The translations under genes and the position numbers were made by a program. A DNA stretch of 64,000 nt from Vulcanococcus sp. (GTDB lineage: Bacteria > Cyanobacteriota > Cyanobacteriia > PCC-6307 > Cyanobiaceae), in contig JAHUZV010000025.1 in assembly GCA_019264575.1 (NCBI GenBank), positions 1-64,000 on the forward strand, given 5' to 3'. How positions within the stretch are numbered: the first letter of the stretch is position 1; every line of letters begins with the position of its first letter. Below, piece by piece: positions 16,230 through 26,134 of this stretch. The notes beneath the pieces are model-generated. The model saw only the letters and a list, made by a program, of their open reading frames with translations. It did no database searches and was not told the origin of the DNA.

Positions 16230-17579
16230 ATGGCCGCCGGGGGCACAGCCACAGGAGCCCGCCGACTGCAGGCCTCGTTGTTTCTGATCGGTTGTTGTCT
16301 GGCCGGGGCTGCTCCCCACGCGCTTCCGCCCAGCCGCAGCCTTTGGCCTTCTTTGGCGCTCACGTTGCTGCTGGGCACCTACGCCGTCCGCAGCGTGTTC
16401 CTGCCTTTGATGCGCGGTGCGGGGGCGGCTGTGGAGAGCCCGCCTCCCGCCGCTTGGCCAGCGGTGGATCTGGTGGTGGCCGCCCGGGATGAAGAGGCGG
16501 TGATCGGTCGTTTGGTGGAGCGCCTTTCCGAGCTCGACTATCCCGCCGAGCAGCTGCGGCTGTGGGTGATTGACGACGGCAGCGAAGACCGCACCCCAGA
16601 GGTGCTCGAGGCCTATCAGCGCCGCTACCCGCAGCTGCAGGTGCTCCGCCGCAGCCGGGATGCCGGTGGTGGTAAGTCGGGAGCGCTGAATGCGCTGCTG
16701 CCTCAGTTGCAGGGCCGCTGGCTGTTGGTGCTCGATGCCGATGCCCAGCTCCAGCCCGACGGCCTGAAGCGGTTGGTGGCCTTTGCAGAGGCCGGTGGTT
16801 GGTCGGCTGTGCAGCTGCGCAAGGCCGTGGTGAATGCCGATCACAACCTGCTCACGCGCGCCCAGGCCATGGAAATGGCCCTTGATGCCGTGATTCAGCA
16901 GGGCCGTTTGCACAGTGGCGGCGTGGTGGAGCTGCGGGGCAATGGCCAACTGTTGCAGCGCCAGGCCGTGCTCGCCTGCGATGGCTTCAACGAAGCCACC
17001 GTTACCGACGACCTTGATCTGAGCTTCCGCCTGCTGGTGCAGGGCCAGCCGGTGGGCCTGCTCTGGAATCCGCCCATCCAGGAGGAGGCGGTGACCAGTG
17101 TGATGGGCCTGTGGCGCCAGCGGCAGCGCTGGGCCGAGGGCGGTCTGCAGCGCTTCTTCGATTACTGGGGTGAGCTCACCGGCCGGGCCACCAGCGCGGC
17201 TCGCAAGCTCGATCTCAGCGGCTTTTTCCTGCTCCAGTACGCTCTGCCGGTGATGGCGGTGGCGGATCTGTTCACCAGCCTGCTCAGCCGCAGCACCCCG
17301 CTGATGTGGCCGTTGTCGTTCGTGGCCTTTGGCCTGTCGGGCGGCGCGATCTTGGTGGGTTGCCTGCGCAGCAGCGAAGGGCCTGCCCTCCCTCGCATGC
17401 ATCCACTCAATTTGGCCTTGGGTATTGCCTACCTCGGCCATTGGTTCGTGGTGATTCCCTACACCACCTTGCGGATGGCGCTGTTGCCCAAGCGGTTGGT
17501 GTGGGCCAAAACCCTGCATGTGGGATCCGGCGAGAGCCACGGCGCCGAGGAGCCGGATCTAACCACCCAGGTGCTCTGA
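16230..17579 (+). CDS. Membrane GT2 glycosyltransferase, probable monoglucosyldiacylglycerol synthase
   Basis: The 449-residue protein has N-terminal hydrophobic segments and a GT2 catalytic domain with VVAARDEEAVIGRLVERLSE, VIDDGSEDRT, the metal-binding LVLDADAQ, and the acceptor motif VTDDLDLS with RQRQRWAEGG. Several membrane helices follow. The layout fits the cyanobacterial MgdA (Sll1377) family, which makes glucosyldiacylglycerol, the precursor of MGDG and DGDG. That precise substrate is inference; a polysaccharide synthase is the alternative. It follows the SpoIID gene by 24 bases and ends 14 bases before the convergent dnaX. Confidence 0.7.
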   Translation: MAAGGTATGARRLQASLFLIGCCLAGAAPHALPPSRSLWPSLALTLLLGTYAVRSVFLPLMRGAGAAVESPPPAAWPAVDLVVAARDEEAVIGRLVERLSELDYPAEQLRLWVIDDGSEDRTPEVLEAYQRRYPQLQVLRRSRDAGGGKSGALNALLPQLQGRWLLVLDADAQLQPDGLKRLVAFAEAGGWSAVQLRKAVVNADHNLLTRAQAMEMALDAVIQQGRLHSGGVVELRGNGQLLQRQAVLACDGFNEATVTDDLDLSFRLLVQGQPVGLLWNPPIQEEAVTSVMGLWRQRQRWAEGGLQRFFDYWGELTGRATSAARKLDLSGFFLLQYALPVMAVADLFTSLLSRSTPLMWPLSFVAFGLSGGAILVGCLRSSEGPALPRMHPLNLALGIAYLGHWFVVIPYTTLRMALLPKRLVWAKTLHVGSGESHGAEEPDLTTQVL

Positions 17580-17593
17580 GAGGAGCAGAGCGA

Positions 17594-19465
17594 TCAGGCG
17601 GCCTGGCTGTCTGTGCTGCTGCCCTCCAGTTCGGGCAGGGGGCCATCGAGCTGCACCACTTCGCCGTTGAAGAACTCCGCCAGGCGCTTGGCCTGATCGT
17701 CGATCAGGGCTGGCTGCGCTGGGGGTGTGGCAGCTGCAACCTGCGGTGGTGCCGCTTGAGGTGGTTCGGCTGGAGCTGTAGTGGGTTTGGGCGGCTCTGA
17801 ACGAGGCTCGGGCGCTGCGGCCCGCGGGGGCTCGGGTGCAGGTGCAGCCACCACAGCGACGGGCTGCGGCGGAGCCGCGGCGATCGGGGCCTGCGCTGCT
17901 GGTGCGGGGGCTGGCGGCGGTGGCGCGCCGCCGGCTTCGAGCATCACCTGGCGCGGGCTGCCCAGGGCTGAGGCCACCGCCTTCTCGAGCAGGGGCAAGC
18001 GGCTCTGCACCATCGCCATCCAGTTTCCGGCCACCTGCACCACAGCGCGCTGTTGATCCAGGCGGGCCAGCACGGCTTGCTGCGAGAGCAACATGCGCGT
18101 GGAGGGGAGCTCCAGGCCGGCGAGGATCTGCTGCCACAGTTCCACGAGGTCGGTGCTGGCTGGGGCCGCTGCTGGTGCGGGAGCGGCGGGCGGTTCGGGC
18201 GGTGCTTCGGGTGTGGGTGCGGGAGCAGCTGCAGGGTTAGGCGCAGTCACAACCGCGGGAGCGGCAGCAGCAGCGACGGCTGGGGTTGGAACGACTGGCG
18301 CCGAGGGTGCTGGTGCAGCCACAGGCGATGGGGCTGGTGCAGCTCCGGTGGCGGCGGCGCGGGCTGGTTGCGGTTCGGCGAGCAGTCCCAGCAGCAGCAC
18401 TTCCAGCCACAGGCGCGGCTGCACGCTTTGGCGCAGCTGCTGTTCGCTGCCCTTGAGCTGGGCCTGCCAGCGCAGGAGCGGGGCCTTGCCGATGCGCCGC
18501 GCCAGATCCGGCAGAGCACTGCGGAACTGCGGCGAAAAGCTGGTGAGCTCGAGCCGGTCGGGGGCGACGCCCGCCAGCACCAGATCCCGCAGCAAACCGG
18601 CCAGCCCCTGCAGCACCGCCGAAGGTTCTCGGCCGCGCTCCAGCAGGGTGCGGATCGCTTCGATCAGGCCCAGCGGTTCGCCGGCGGCCATCGATTCGGC
18701 CAGCTGCAGCAGCTCCTGCTCGGGCACGGCGCCCAGCAGCTCCCACACCGCCTGGGGCTCAACCGGCGGCGGCAGCAGGCTGAGCTGATCCAGCAGGCTT
18801 TCGGCGTCACGCAGGCCGCCCTGGGCCCGCTGCGCCACCACATGCAGGGCCTCGGCGGTGATGCCGATCTCCTCCTGCTCCGCGATCCAGCTCAGGTGCC
18901 GCTCGAGGGCATCGAGGGGGATGCGGCGGAAATCAAAGCGCTGGCAGCGGCTGAGGATGGTGGGCAGCACCCGCTGAGGGTCGGTGGTGGCCAGCACGAA
19001 CACCACCCGCGGCGGCGGTTCCTCCAGTGTTTTGAGCAGGGCGTTGAACGCCGCGGTGGAGAGCATGTGGCACTCGTCCACCACATACACCTTCCAGCGA
19101 GCCTGCACCGGCGCAAAGCGGGAGCGCTCGATCAGCTCGCGGATGTTGTCCACGCCGGTGTTGGAGGCGGCGTCGATCTCGATCACATCGAGGGCGTTGC
19201 CGTTGGCGATGGAGGTGCATAGCTCACAGGTGCCGCAGGGCTCTGGCGTGGGGCCATCGGAGCCGATGCAGTTGAGTGAGCGCGCCAGGATGCGGGCGCT
19301 GGAGGTTTTGCCGGTGCCGCGAGGGCCGCTTAACAGGTAGGCCGGCGCGATCCGCCCCGAGCGCAGCGCATTGCCGAGGGTGGCCGCAATCGCCTCCTGC
19401 CCCACCAGCTGATCGAAGCGCTGCGGGCGGTACTTGTGGTGGAGGGGTTGGTAGGCAGCCGGCAT
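17594..19465 (-). CDS. dnaX: DNA polymerase III subunits gamma/tau
   Basis: This 623-residue clamp-loader ATPase has the start YQPLHHKYRPQRFDQLVGQE, Walker A in GPRGTGKTSSARI, the zinc-binding cysteines in CIGSDGPTPEPCGTCELC, and Walker B/sensor sequences VYVVDECHMLS and FVLATTDPQR. Residues about 360-440 and 520-600 are low-complexity Ala/Pro tracts linking domain III to a tau-like C-terminal region. No intein or split is present, unlike Synechocystis dnaE/dnaX. No convincing programmed slippery site was seen. Confidence 0.96.
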   Translation of the reverse strand: MPAAYQPLHHKYRPQRFDQLVGQEAIAATLGNALRSGRIAPAYLLSGPRGTGKTSSARILARSLNCIGSDGPTPEPCGTCELCTSIANGNALDVIEIDAASNTGVDNIRELIERSRFAPVQARWKVYVVDECHMLSTAAFNALLKTLEEPPPRVVFVLATTDPQRVLPTILSRCQRFDFRRIPLDALERHLSWIAEQEEIGITAEALHVVAQRAQGGLRDAESLLDQLSLLPPPVEPQAVWELLGAVPEQELLQLAESMAAGEPLGLIEAIRTLLERGREPSAVLQGLAGLLRDLVLAGVAPDRLELTSFSPQFRSALPDLARRIGKAPLLRWQAQLKGSEQQLRQSVQPRLWLEVLLLGLLAEPQPARAAATGAAPAPSPVAAPAPSAPVVPTPAVAAAAAPAVVTAPNPAAAPAPTPEAPPEPPAAPAPAAAPASTDLVELWQQILAGLELPSTRMLLSQQAVLARLDQQRAVVQVAGNWMAMVQSRLPLLEKAVASALGSPRQVMLEAGGAPPPPAPAPAAQAPIAAAPPQPVAVVAAPAPEPPRAAAPEPRSEPPKPTTAPAEPPQAAPPQVAAATPPAQPALIDDQAKRLAEFFNGEVVQLDGPLPELEGSSTDSQAA

Positions 19466-19474
19466 GGCTGGAGG

Positions 19475-20146
19475 CTACTGGCCGTTCTCGAGCATGCGCT
19501 CCAGCCGTCGTTCCAGCTCCTCCACCTCGCTGAGCTGATCAGCCAGCTTCTGCGCGGCGAGCCGCAGGGTTTCAAAGCCTGGGCTCTGCGCTTCGCCCGG
19601 ACTCCAGCGTTGCTCCGCCTTGGCGAGCTCGAGCTCCAACCGCTGTTGCAGCTTCAGCCGCAGCCCATCGAGCTGTTCGATGCTGCGCCGGGCCACTGCC
19701 TTGCCCTGCTCCAACTGCGCATCGTTGAGTCGCAGCCCCTGCCGCAGCAGCATCCGCGCGCCGCTCAGCACGGCAGCGGGAACGAACTGGCTCAGGGCTA
19801 GGGCCCCGAGGCTGCCCGTGTGCAGCCAGTTCTCCACCTGCTCGCTGCGGTGACGGCCGGTTTTGCACCAGTGGGCGAAGTGCTCGCAGTTGTTGAACAG
19901 CAGGTTGTAGTTCTGCTCCCCCAGGCGGCCCATGGCTCGGCGCAGCGTCACCCCCGGCGCTGAGCAACTGCCCTCGGGGTAAGGCACCGCACTCACGGGT
20001 TGGCCGCGGCTGAACTCCTCTACGGGGCTGCGCAGGATCTCCCGGCCTTCGAGGTAGTGGGCCACGGTGCCGTCGCCCAGATCGATGCCGTGGTGGTTGA
20101 ACAGGCCGTGCTGGCGCGGCACCTGCAGGTGATCAGCAACGGCCAT
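19475..20146 (-). CDS. LRAT-domain (NlpC/P60-like) protein
   Basis: The first 110 residues resemble the lecithin:retinol acyltransferase domain, a circularly permuted NlpC/P60 thiol-hydrolase fold. The catalytic His lies in HHGIDLGDGTVAHYLEG, and the catalytic Cys in the family motif NCEHFAHWC near residue 87. A hydrophobic stretch follows, then a long charged coiled coil to the C-terminus. LRAT relatives are acyltransferases or phospholipases; the substrate here is unknown. It sits 12 bases downstream of clpX and 9 bases upstream of dnaX on the same strand. Confidence 0.75.
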   Translation of the reverse strand: MAVADHLQVPRQHGLFNHHGIDLGDGTVAHYLEGREILRSPVEEFSRGQPVSAVPYPEGSCSAPGVTLRRAMGRLGEQNYNLLFNNCEHFAHWCKTGRHRSEQVENWLHTGSLGALALSQFVPAAVLSGARMLLRQGLRLNDAQLEQGKAVARRSIEQLDGLRLKLQQRLELELAKAEQRWSPGEAQSPGFETLRLAAQKLADQLSEVEELERRLERMLENGQ

Positions 20147-20158
20147 GGCCGCCCTCGC

Positions 20159-21511
20159 TTAGGCGGTTTCCTGCTGCACCTGCTCGCTGCCGGGCATGGG
20201 CAGCACCTTGGCCTTGGTGCGCTCCTCCACCAACTCGCGCGTCACGGTGAAGGCCTTGGTGCTCTTGTCGGATGGCAGGTCGTACATCAGATCGAGCATC
20301 AGCTCCTCCACGATGCCGCGCAGGGCGCGGGCGCCGGTCTTGCGGCGGTGGGCTTCGGCGGCGATCGCTTCCACGGCGCCGGGCTCGAACTCGAGGCGCA
20401 CCTCATCCATGCTGAGCAGCGTCTGGAATTGCTTCACCAGGGCATCGCGCGGCTCGGTGAGGATCGCTTCGAGGGCGCGGCTGTCGAGCGGTTCGAGCAC
20501 AGCGTTCACCGGTAGGCGGCCGATGAATTCCGGGATCAGGCCGTACTTCACCAGATCGTCGGGCTCCAGGTGGCGCAGCACGTGGGCGGCCTGCTGATCC
20601 TTGCCCTGGCGGCTGCGGCTGCGGCCCCCTTCCGGGATGAAGCCGATGGCGTTGCGGCCCATGCGCCGCTGCACCACGTCCTCCAGACCCACGAATGCAC
20701 CGCCGCAGATGAACAGGATCTGGCTGGTGTCGATCTGGATGCAGTCCTGATAGGGATGCTTGCGGCCGCCCTGGGGAGGCACGTTGGCCACGGTGCCTTC
20801 CAGCAGCTTCAGCAGCGCCTGCTGGACCCCTTCGCCCGATACATCGCGGGTGATGGAGGGGTTCTCGCTCTTGCGGGCGATCTTGTCGATCTCGTCGATG
20901 TAGATGATGCCCCGCTGGGCCTGATCCACATCCAGATCGGCTTTCTGCAGCAGCCGCAGCAGGATGTTCTCTACGTCTTCACCCACGTAGCCCGCTTCGG
21001 TGAGGGTGGTGGCATCAGCCACGGCGAAGGGCACATCCAGCAGCTCCGCCAGGGTTTGGGCCAAGAGTGTTTTGCCGCAGCCGGTGGGGCCGATCAGCAG
21101 GATGTTGCTCTTGTGCAGGCGCGTGGCGGTTTCGTTGCTCTCGCCCTTGCCATCGCCCTGCCAGGCCAGGCGCTTGTAGTGGTTGTAGACGGCCACCGAG
21201 AGCACCTTTTTGGCCTCTTCCTGCCCCACCACCTGAGCGTCGAGGTGGGCCTTGATCTCCCTGGGCTTGGGGATCTCGGCGAGGGTGGGAGCGGGCTTGC
21301 TGCTTTTCTTGGCCGGGGCCTTGCCCTTGGCCTCGGCGGGTTGGCGGGCGCTGCCGCCATGGGCATCCACGAGCTCCTCATCGAGGATCTCGTTGCAGAG
21401 GTCGATGCACTCATCGCAGATGTACACGCCCGGCCCGGCGATCAGCTTGCGCACCTGGTCCTGCGACTTGCCGCAGAACGAGCACTTCAGGTGGGCATCG
21501 AACTTGGGCAT
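20159..21511 (-). CDS. clpX: ATP-dependent Clp protease ATP-binding subunit ClpX
   Basis: This 450-residue AAA+ unfoldase delivers substrates to ClpP. The N-terminal C4 zinc finger is seen in KCSFCGKSQ and [10 protein letters not shown]. The ATPase core shows Walker A GPTGCGKT, Walker [11 protein letters not shown] and the sensor region. A Lys/Ala-rich linker (about residues 60-80) separates the finger from the AAA domain. Part of a tig-clpP-clpX run on the minus strand, the usual cyanobacterial order; the 103-base clpP-clpX gap could hold an internal promoter. Confidence 0.97.
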   Translation of the reverse strand: MPKFDAHLKCSFCGKSQDQVRKLIAGPGVYICDECIDLCNEILDEELVDAHGGSARQPAEAKGKAPAKKSSKPAPTLAEIPKPREIKAHLDAQVVGQEEAKKVLSVAVYNHYKRLAWQGDGKGESNETATRLHKSNILLIGPTGCGKTLLAQTLAELLDVPFAVADATTLTEAGYVGEDVENILLRLLQKADLDVDQAQRGIIYIDEIDKIARKSENPSITRDVSGEGVQQALLKLLEGTVANVPPQGGRKHPYQDCIQIDTSQILFICGGAFVGLEDVVQRRMGRNAIGFIPEGGRSRSRQGKDQQAAHVLRHLEPDDLVKYGLIPEFIGRLPVNAVLEPLDSRALEAILTEPRDALVKQFQTLLSMDEVRLEFEPGAVEAIAAEAHRRKTGARALRGIVEELMLDLMYDLPSDKSTKAFTVTRELVEERTKAKVLPMPGSEQVQQETA

Positions 21512-21614
21512 CGAGCAGAAGCGGCGGTGCGGCGGGAGCGTCCTGGCTGGGGCGGGTCAGGGGCCCGAAACCAGGATCAACGGGATCCCACGTTTCGTCA
21601 GCCGTCCTTAAGGA

Positions 21615-22289
21615 TCAAACCGGGGCGTCGTCGGTCACGACGCGGTCGATCAGTCCGTATTGAACCGCCTCTGCCGGGGAAAGGAAGTAGTCGCGGTCGG
21701 TGTCTTCGGCGATCTTCTCGAGCGGCTGGCCGGTGTGCTCGGCCATCAGGCCGTTGAGGGTGTCCTTGAGGTAGAGGATCTCCTTGGCCTGGATCTCGAT
21801 ATCCACCGCCTGGCCTTGGGCGCCGCCAAGGGGCTGGTGAATCATGATCCGCGCGTTCGGCAGGGCCAGTCGCTTGCCTTTGGTGCCGCCCGAGAGCAGG
21901 AAGGCACCCATCGAGGCCGCTAGGCCGTAGCAAATGGTCACCACATCGGGCGACACCTGCTGCATGGTGTCGTAGATCGCCAGGCCGGCCGTCACTGAGC
22001 CACCGGGCGAGTTGATGTAGATCTGAATGTCCTTCTCCGGATCTTCGGCCTCGAGGAACAGCAGCTGGGCCACCAGGGCGTCGGCCACTTGGTCGTCGAT
22101 ACCGGTGCCGAGAAAGATGATCCGCTCGCGGAGCAGGCGCGAATAAATATCGAAGGCCCGTTCGCCGCGGCCCGACTGCTCCACCACCGTGGGCAGCACG
22201 CCCGGAGCAGCTACCGGCGCGATGGTGGCTTCCGGGCGGGTGCCCAGCCAGCGGTTCTGGATCGGGTGAGGGGTGCTGGCGTTGATCAC
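21615..22289 (-). CDS. clpP: ATP-dependent Clp protease proteolytic subunit
   Basis: The 224-residue serine protease subunit shows the catalytic Ser in [11 protein letters not shown] and the catalytic His in [11 protein letters not shown], with the Asp further on in [10 protein letters not shown]. The frame opens at GTG 22289 (MINASTPHP), giving about 30 extra residues before the conserved [19 protein letters not shown]; translation could start at an internal GTG such as that for LPTVVEQSG. It lies between tig and clpX, so it is the ClpX-partner paralogue. Confidence 0.94.
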   Translation of the reverse strand: MINASTPHPIQNRWLGTRPEATIAPVAAPGVLPTVVEQSGRGERAFDIYSRLLRERIIFLGTGIDDQVADALVAQLLFLEAEDPEKDIQIYINSPGGSVTAGLAIYDTMQQVSPDVVTICYGLAASMGAFLLSGGTKGKRLALPNARIMIHQPLGGAQGQAVDIEIQAKEILYLKDTLNGLMAEHTGQPLEKIAEDTDRDYFLSPAEAVQYGLIDRVVTDDAPV

Positions 22290-22327
22290 GCGGCCGGACT
22301 GTTGTCAGTCCGGCCAATCTATGGGGA

Positions 22328-23764
22328 TCAGGCTTCGGCAGCGGGCTCGGCGTCGGCGTCAGCCTTGGCCTTCTTGGCGCTGCTCTTCTTGGCCGCCGCC
22401 TTCTTGGGCTGGTCGCCCTCGGCCTCAGGGGCCTTCTCGGTAATGGTGGAGTTGCTCTCCAGCCAACCCATCAGCTTTTCGCGCATCAGGTCTTCCTGAA
22501 CGGCCTGGCGCAGGCGAGCGGGGTCGATGCGGGAGTTCTCGCTGAAGCCGCGGCTGAGCTCCTTCACCTTGGCCTCGATTTCATCGGCGGCTACCTCGAT
22601 CTTCTCGGCGCTGGCCAGGGCCTTGAGGGCCAGGCTGCGCTTGAGGCGCTCTTCGGCTTCGGGGCGGGAGGTTTCGCGCAGGCTCTGGATCAGCTGCGGG
22701 GTGAACAGCTTCTTCACGTCCATCCCCTGCTGGGCGAGCTGACCAGCGGTCTGCTCCAGCAAGGAGATGATCTCTTCCTGCACGAGGGTTTCGGGCAGTT
22801 CCACCTCGAGCTGCTCCACCAGGGCCGCCAGCAGAGCGTCGTGGCGGTTCGACTGGTTGCGCCGCTCGGCGTCTTCCTTGAGGCGCTCCTCGAGATCGGC
22901 GCGCAGTTCGGCCAGGGTCTGCTTGTCGCTGGCCTGCTGGGCGAAGGCGTCGTCGAGGGCGGGCAGCTCGCGGGTCTTCAGCTCGGTGACGGTGATCTCA
23001 AAGCTGGCCTTGCGGCCGGCGGCGTCTTCCTGGGGGTACTCCTCGGGGAACTGGCAGGCCACGGTCTTGCTGTCACCGGGCTTCATGCCGATGATTCCTT
23101 CCACGAAGCCGGGGATCATGCGGCCGTCTTCGAGTTCCACCTCCATCGCTTCGGCGCTGCCACCGCTGATGGCTTCACCGTTGTCGACGTAGGTGCCGGA
23201 GAAGTTGATCACGGCCACATCGCCGGATTCAGCGGCACGCTTCTCCACCGGCATCAGGGTGGCCAGCTGACGGCGCGACTGCTCGATCAGCTCATCCACG
23301 CGGGCGGCATCGAAGCTCACGCTCTCGGCTTCCGCCTTCAGCCCCTTGGTGCTTTTGAGGCTGGGGGTGGGCTCCACATCCATTTCAAGGGTGAGGCTCA
23401 GCTCCTTGCCGGGCTCGAAGCGCTCGAGCAGGGCTTCAAAGCCGCCATCCACGCTGGGCTGGCCGATGGCCGGGATTTCTGCCTGCTTGAGGGCGTTGCG
23501 GAACACGTTGTCCACGAGCTCCTCGAGGGCGGTGGCGCGGATGCGCACGGCGCCGATCTGCTGCACGAGCACAGCGCGGGGCACCTTGCCTTTGCGGAAG
23601 CCGGGCAGTTTGAGGGTGCGGCTGAGCTTCTCCACCGCCTGCTCATGGCTGCTCTGGGTGAGGCCTGCGGGAACACCGATCTCCACCGCCATCCGGCTGC
23701 CGGGGCGAGGGCTGGTGCTCACCTTGAGCTCGGATTGGCTGGCTTTGGCGGCGGCAGGACTCAT
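22328..23764 (-). CDS. tig: Trigger factor (peptidyl-prolyl isomerase chaperone)
   Basis: The 478-residue ribosome-bound chaperone has the N-terminal ribosome-docking signature ([11 protein letters not shown], residues about 54-64), a central FKBP-type PPIase domain ([10 protein letters not shown]), and a long helical C-terminal domain. The tail past residue 440 is a Lys/Ala-rich low-complexity extension. First gene of the tig-clpP-clpX run. The start at [16 protein letters not shown] fits the family. Confidence 0.95.
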   Translation of the reverse strand: MSPAAAKASQSELKVSTSPRPGSRMAVEIGVPAGLTQSSHEQAVEKLSRTLKLPGFRKGKVPRAVLVQQIGAVRIRATALEELVDNVFRNALKQAEIPAIGQPSVDGGFEALLERFEPGKELSLTLEMDVEPTPSLKSTKGLKAEAESVSFDAARVDELIEQSRRQLATLMPVEKRAAESGDVAVINFSGTYVDNGEAISGGSAEAMEVELEDGRMIPGFVEGIIGMKPGDSKTVACQFPEEYPQEDAAGRKASFEITVTELKTRELPALDDAFAQQASDKQTLAELRADLEERLKEDAERRNQSNRHDALLAALVEQLEVELPETLVQEEIISLLEQTAGQLAQQGMDVKKLFTPQLIQSLRETSRPEAEERLKRSLALKALASAEKIEVAADEIEAKVKELSRGFSENSRIDPARLRQAVQEDLMREKLMGWLESNSTITEKAPEAEGDQPKKAAAKKSSAKKAKADADAEPAAEA

Positions 23765-24048
23765 GGATCGGCGTCTAGGCAGCCCACGATCCTATGAACT
23801 GACGTGTGACAGGCCAATTCGCAGCGTCGTCAGCGCTGCGTTCGCCGCGTATTGTTGGCAGCAAGAACAGCGACCTGAAGATCTCTTAGCGAAAGCCCGC
23901 TGGGCTTCCGCACACCGTTTGGCAGATCGTCTCAGCCCTGGCACCTTTCGCTGCCACAGCCTCTGCAAGGGCCTCTGCCCCATTTCCGGATCACGTTCTC
24001 CGTTGCGCAGCGACAGTTCTGCACCTGAACCACGCACCCGAATCTCCG
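23765..24048. other. Divergent intergenic region tig / asd
   Basis: These 284 bases separate two divergent genes and are AT-richer in the middle. No ORF, tRNA or known RNA motif was found. A small inverted repeat AAGCCC-GCT-GGGCTT lies at 23893-23907 without a T-run. Promoters for both tig and asd must be here, but I cannot define them with confidence. Confidence 0.5.
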
Positions 24049-25125
24049 TTGACCAGCTCCATTCGCCCTCTGCCTCAGCGCCCTCTGCACGTGGCCGTTC
24101 TTGGTGCCAGCGGTGCCGTGGGTCAAGAGCTGCTGCTGCTGCTGGCTGAGCGTCAATTCCCGGTGGGCCGCCTCACCCTGCTGGCTTCGCCCCGCTCGGC
24201 TGGTCAGAGCGTGAGTTGGAACGGTCAGACCCTCACGATCGAGCCGGTGAGTGCTGAAGCCTTCAACGGTGTGGATGTGGTGCTGGCTTCGGCGGGTGGT
24301 TCGGTGTCGAAGCAGTGGGCGCCCGTGGCTGCCGCTGCCGGTGCCGTGGTGATCGATAACTCCAGCGCCTTCCGTATGGATGCGGAGGTGCCTCTGGTGG
24401 TGCCCGAGGTGAATCCCCACGCCGCCTTTGCCCACAACGGCGTGATCGCCAATCCCAACTGCACCACGATCTTGATGACACTGGCCCTGGCGCCGCTGGC
24501 GGCCAAGCGGCCCCTGCGCCGGGTGGTAGTGAGCACCTATCAATCGGCCAGTGGCGCCGGGGCCCGCGCCATGGAGGAGCTGGCCAACCTCAGCCGCACC
24601 GTTCTTGACGGCGGCACACCGGAGAGCAGCGTGCTCCCCTATTCCCTCGCCTTCAACCTGTTTCTGCACAACTCGCCGCTGCAGCAGAACGGCTATTGCG
24701 AAGAAGAGCTGAAGATGCTCAACGAAACCCGCAAGATCATGGGGCTGCCCGATCTGCGCGTGTCGGCCACTTGCGTGCGGGTGCCGGTGCTGCGCGCCCA
24801 TTCCGAAGCGATCAACATCGAGTTTGAAGAGCCGTTCCCCGTTGATGAGGCGCGTGCACTCCTGGCCGCGGCTCCCGGCGTGGAGCTGATTGAAGACTTC
24901 AGCGCCAACCGCTTCCCGATGCCCACCGATGTGACCGGCCGCGACGCGGTGGCCGTGGGCCGTATCCGCCAGGATCTGAGTGAGCCCAACGCACTGGAGA
25001 TCTGGCTGTGCGGTGATCAGATCCGCAAAGGTGCGGCGCTCAATGCGATCCAGATCGCCGAGCTGCTGCTGGATCCGGCGGCCGCCGCCGCTGCGGGAGC
25101 GGCCACTGCAGGTGCTGTCGCTTGA
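24049..25125 (+). CDS. asd: Aspartate-semialdehyde dehydrogenase
   Basis: The 358-residue enzyme reduces aspartyl phosphate to aspartate semialdehyde for Lys/Thr/Met and diaminopimelate synthesis. It has the NADP-binding [17 protein letters not shown] motif, the catalytic Cys in [11 protein letters not shown], and the conserved [15 protein letters not shown] block with the catalytic His. The start is TTG at 24049; no ATG fits the family N-terminus. The next gene, dapA, uses its product and nearly overlaps it. Confidence 0.96.
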   Translation: MTSSIRPLPQRPLHVAVLGASGAVGQELLLLLAERQFPVGRLTLLASPRSAGQSVSWNGQTLTIEPVSAEAFNGVDVVLASAGGSVSKQWAPVAAAAGAVVIDNSSAFRMDAEVPLVVPEVNPHAAFAHNGVIANPNCTTILMTLALAPLAAKRPLRRVVVSTYQSASGAGARAMEELANLSRTVLDGGTPESSVLPYSLAFNLFLHNSPLQQNGYCEEELKMLNETRKIMGLPDLRVSATCVRVPVLRAHSEAINIEFEEPFPVDEARALLAAAPGVELIEDFSANRFPMPTDVTGRDAVAVGRIRQDLSEPNALEIWLCGDQIRKGAALNAIQIAELLLDPAAAAAAGAATAGAVA

Positions 25126-25130
25126 GCACG

Positions 25131-26048
25131 ATGGCCGCACCACTGCAGCCCGGCGCTGCTTCCCCTGCTCCCTTTGGTCGGGTGATCACCGCGATGGTGA
25201 CCCCCTTTGCCGCTGACGGCTCCGTGGATCTGGAGCTGGCGGCGCGCTTGGCTAGCCATCTGGTGGATCACGGCTCCGATGGCCTGGTGCTTTGCGGCAC
25301 CACAGGTGAGTCGCCCACCCTCAGCTGGGATGAGCAGCACCAGCTGTTCTCGGCCGTGAAGGCGGCCGTGGGTGAGCGCGCCAGCCTGCTGGCGGGCACC
25401 GGCAGCAACTGCACCGCTGAAGCCGTGGAAGCGATCGCTGAGGCGGCGGCTCTCGGCGCCGATGGTGCCCTCGTGGTGGTGCCCTACTACAACAAGCCAC
25501 CCCAGGAAGGTCTCGAAGCGCATTTCCGAGCTGTGGCCGCCGCTGCTCCCGCCCTGCCGCTGATGCTCTACAACATCCCGGGCCGCACCGGCTGCAGCAT
25601 CAGCCCCGAGACCACCGCTCGGCTGATGGATCTGCCCAATCTGGTGAGCTTCAAGGCCGCCAGCGGCACTACCGAAGAGGTGAGTGCCCTGCGGGCCCTC
25701 TGTGGCGAACGGCTGGCGATCTACAGCGGCGATGACGCCCTTCTGCTGCCGATGCTGGCGGTGGGCGCCGTGGGCGTGGTGAGCGTGGCCAGCCATGTGG
25801 CCGGCGATCAGATCCAACGCCTGGTGCAGGCCTTCCTGGCCGGCGATCACACCACCGCCCTCGCGCTGCATGAGCAGTTGCTGCCGCTTTGCAAAGCGAT
25901 GTTCTGCACCACCAACCCCATCCCCGTGAAAGCCGCGCTGGAGCTCAGCGGCTGGCCCGTGGGTGCCCCAAGGCTTCCTCTCGTATCCGCTTCTAACGAC
26001 GTGCGCGATCAACTCACTTCCGTTCTGGCAGCCCTGCGTCCCACCTGA
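25131..26048 (+). CDS. dapA: 4-hydroxy-tetrahydrodipicolinate synthase
   Basis: The 305-residue TIM-barrel aldolase condenses pyruvate with aspartate semialdehyde. It shows the pyruvate-binding [10 protein letters not shown], the catalytic Tyr in [11 protein letters not shown] and the Schiff-base Lys in [13 protein letters not shown]. Start is ATG 25131, 5 bases after the asd stop; an in-frame TTG at 25122 would overlap asd by 4 bases, so coupling is plausible. This is the asd-dapA lysine/peptidoglycan precursor pair, followed by rnj. Confidence 0.96.
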   Translation: MAAPLQPGAASPAPFGRVITAMVTPFAADGSVDLELAARLASHLVDHGSDGLVLCGTTGESPTLSWDEQHQLFSAVKAAVGERASLLAGTGSNCTAEAVEAIAEAAALGADGALVVVPYYNKPPQEGLEAHFRAVAAAAPALPLMLYNIPGRTGCSISPETTARLMDLPNLVSFKAASGTTEEVSALRALCGERLAIYSGDDALLLPMLAVGAVGVVSVASHVAGDQIQRLVQAFLAGDHTTALALHEQLLPLCKAMFCTTNPIPVKAALELSGWPVGAPRLPLVSASNDVRDQLTSVLAALRPT

Positions 26049-26134
26049 CGCCAAGGCCCACCGGAGCACGCCACGGCGTTTGCTCCATCGATGTTTCTGT
26101 TCTGCATCCGGCTGCGCCGGACCCCCATTCCTGA

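Noticed and set aside
15525..17540. 671-codon minus-strand open frame over the SpoIID and GT2 genes
   Set aside because: Repeated His/Gln-rich composition and full antisense overlap; real genes on the plus strand explain it.
23893..23907. AAGCCC-GCT-GGGCTT hairpin upstream of asd
   Set aside because: No T-run and not at the end of a gene; not a terminator.
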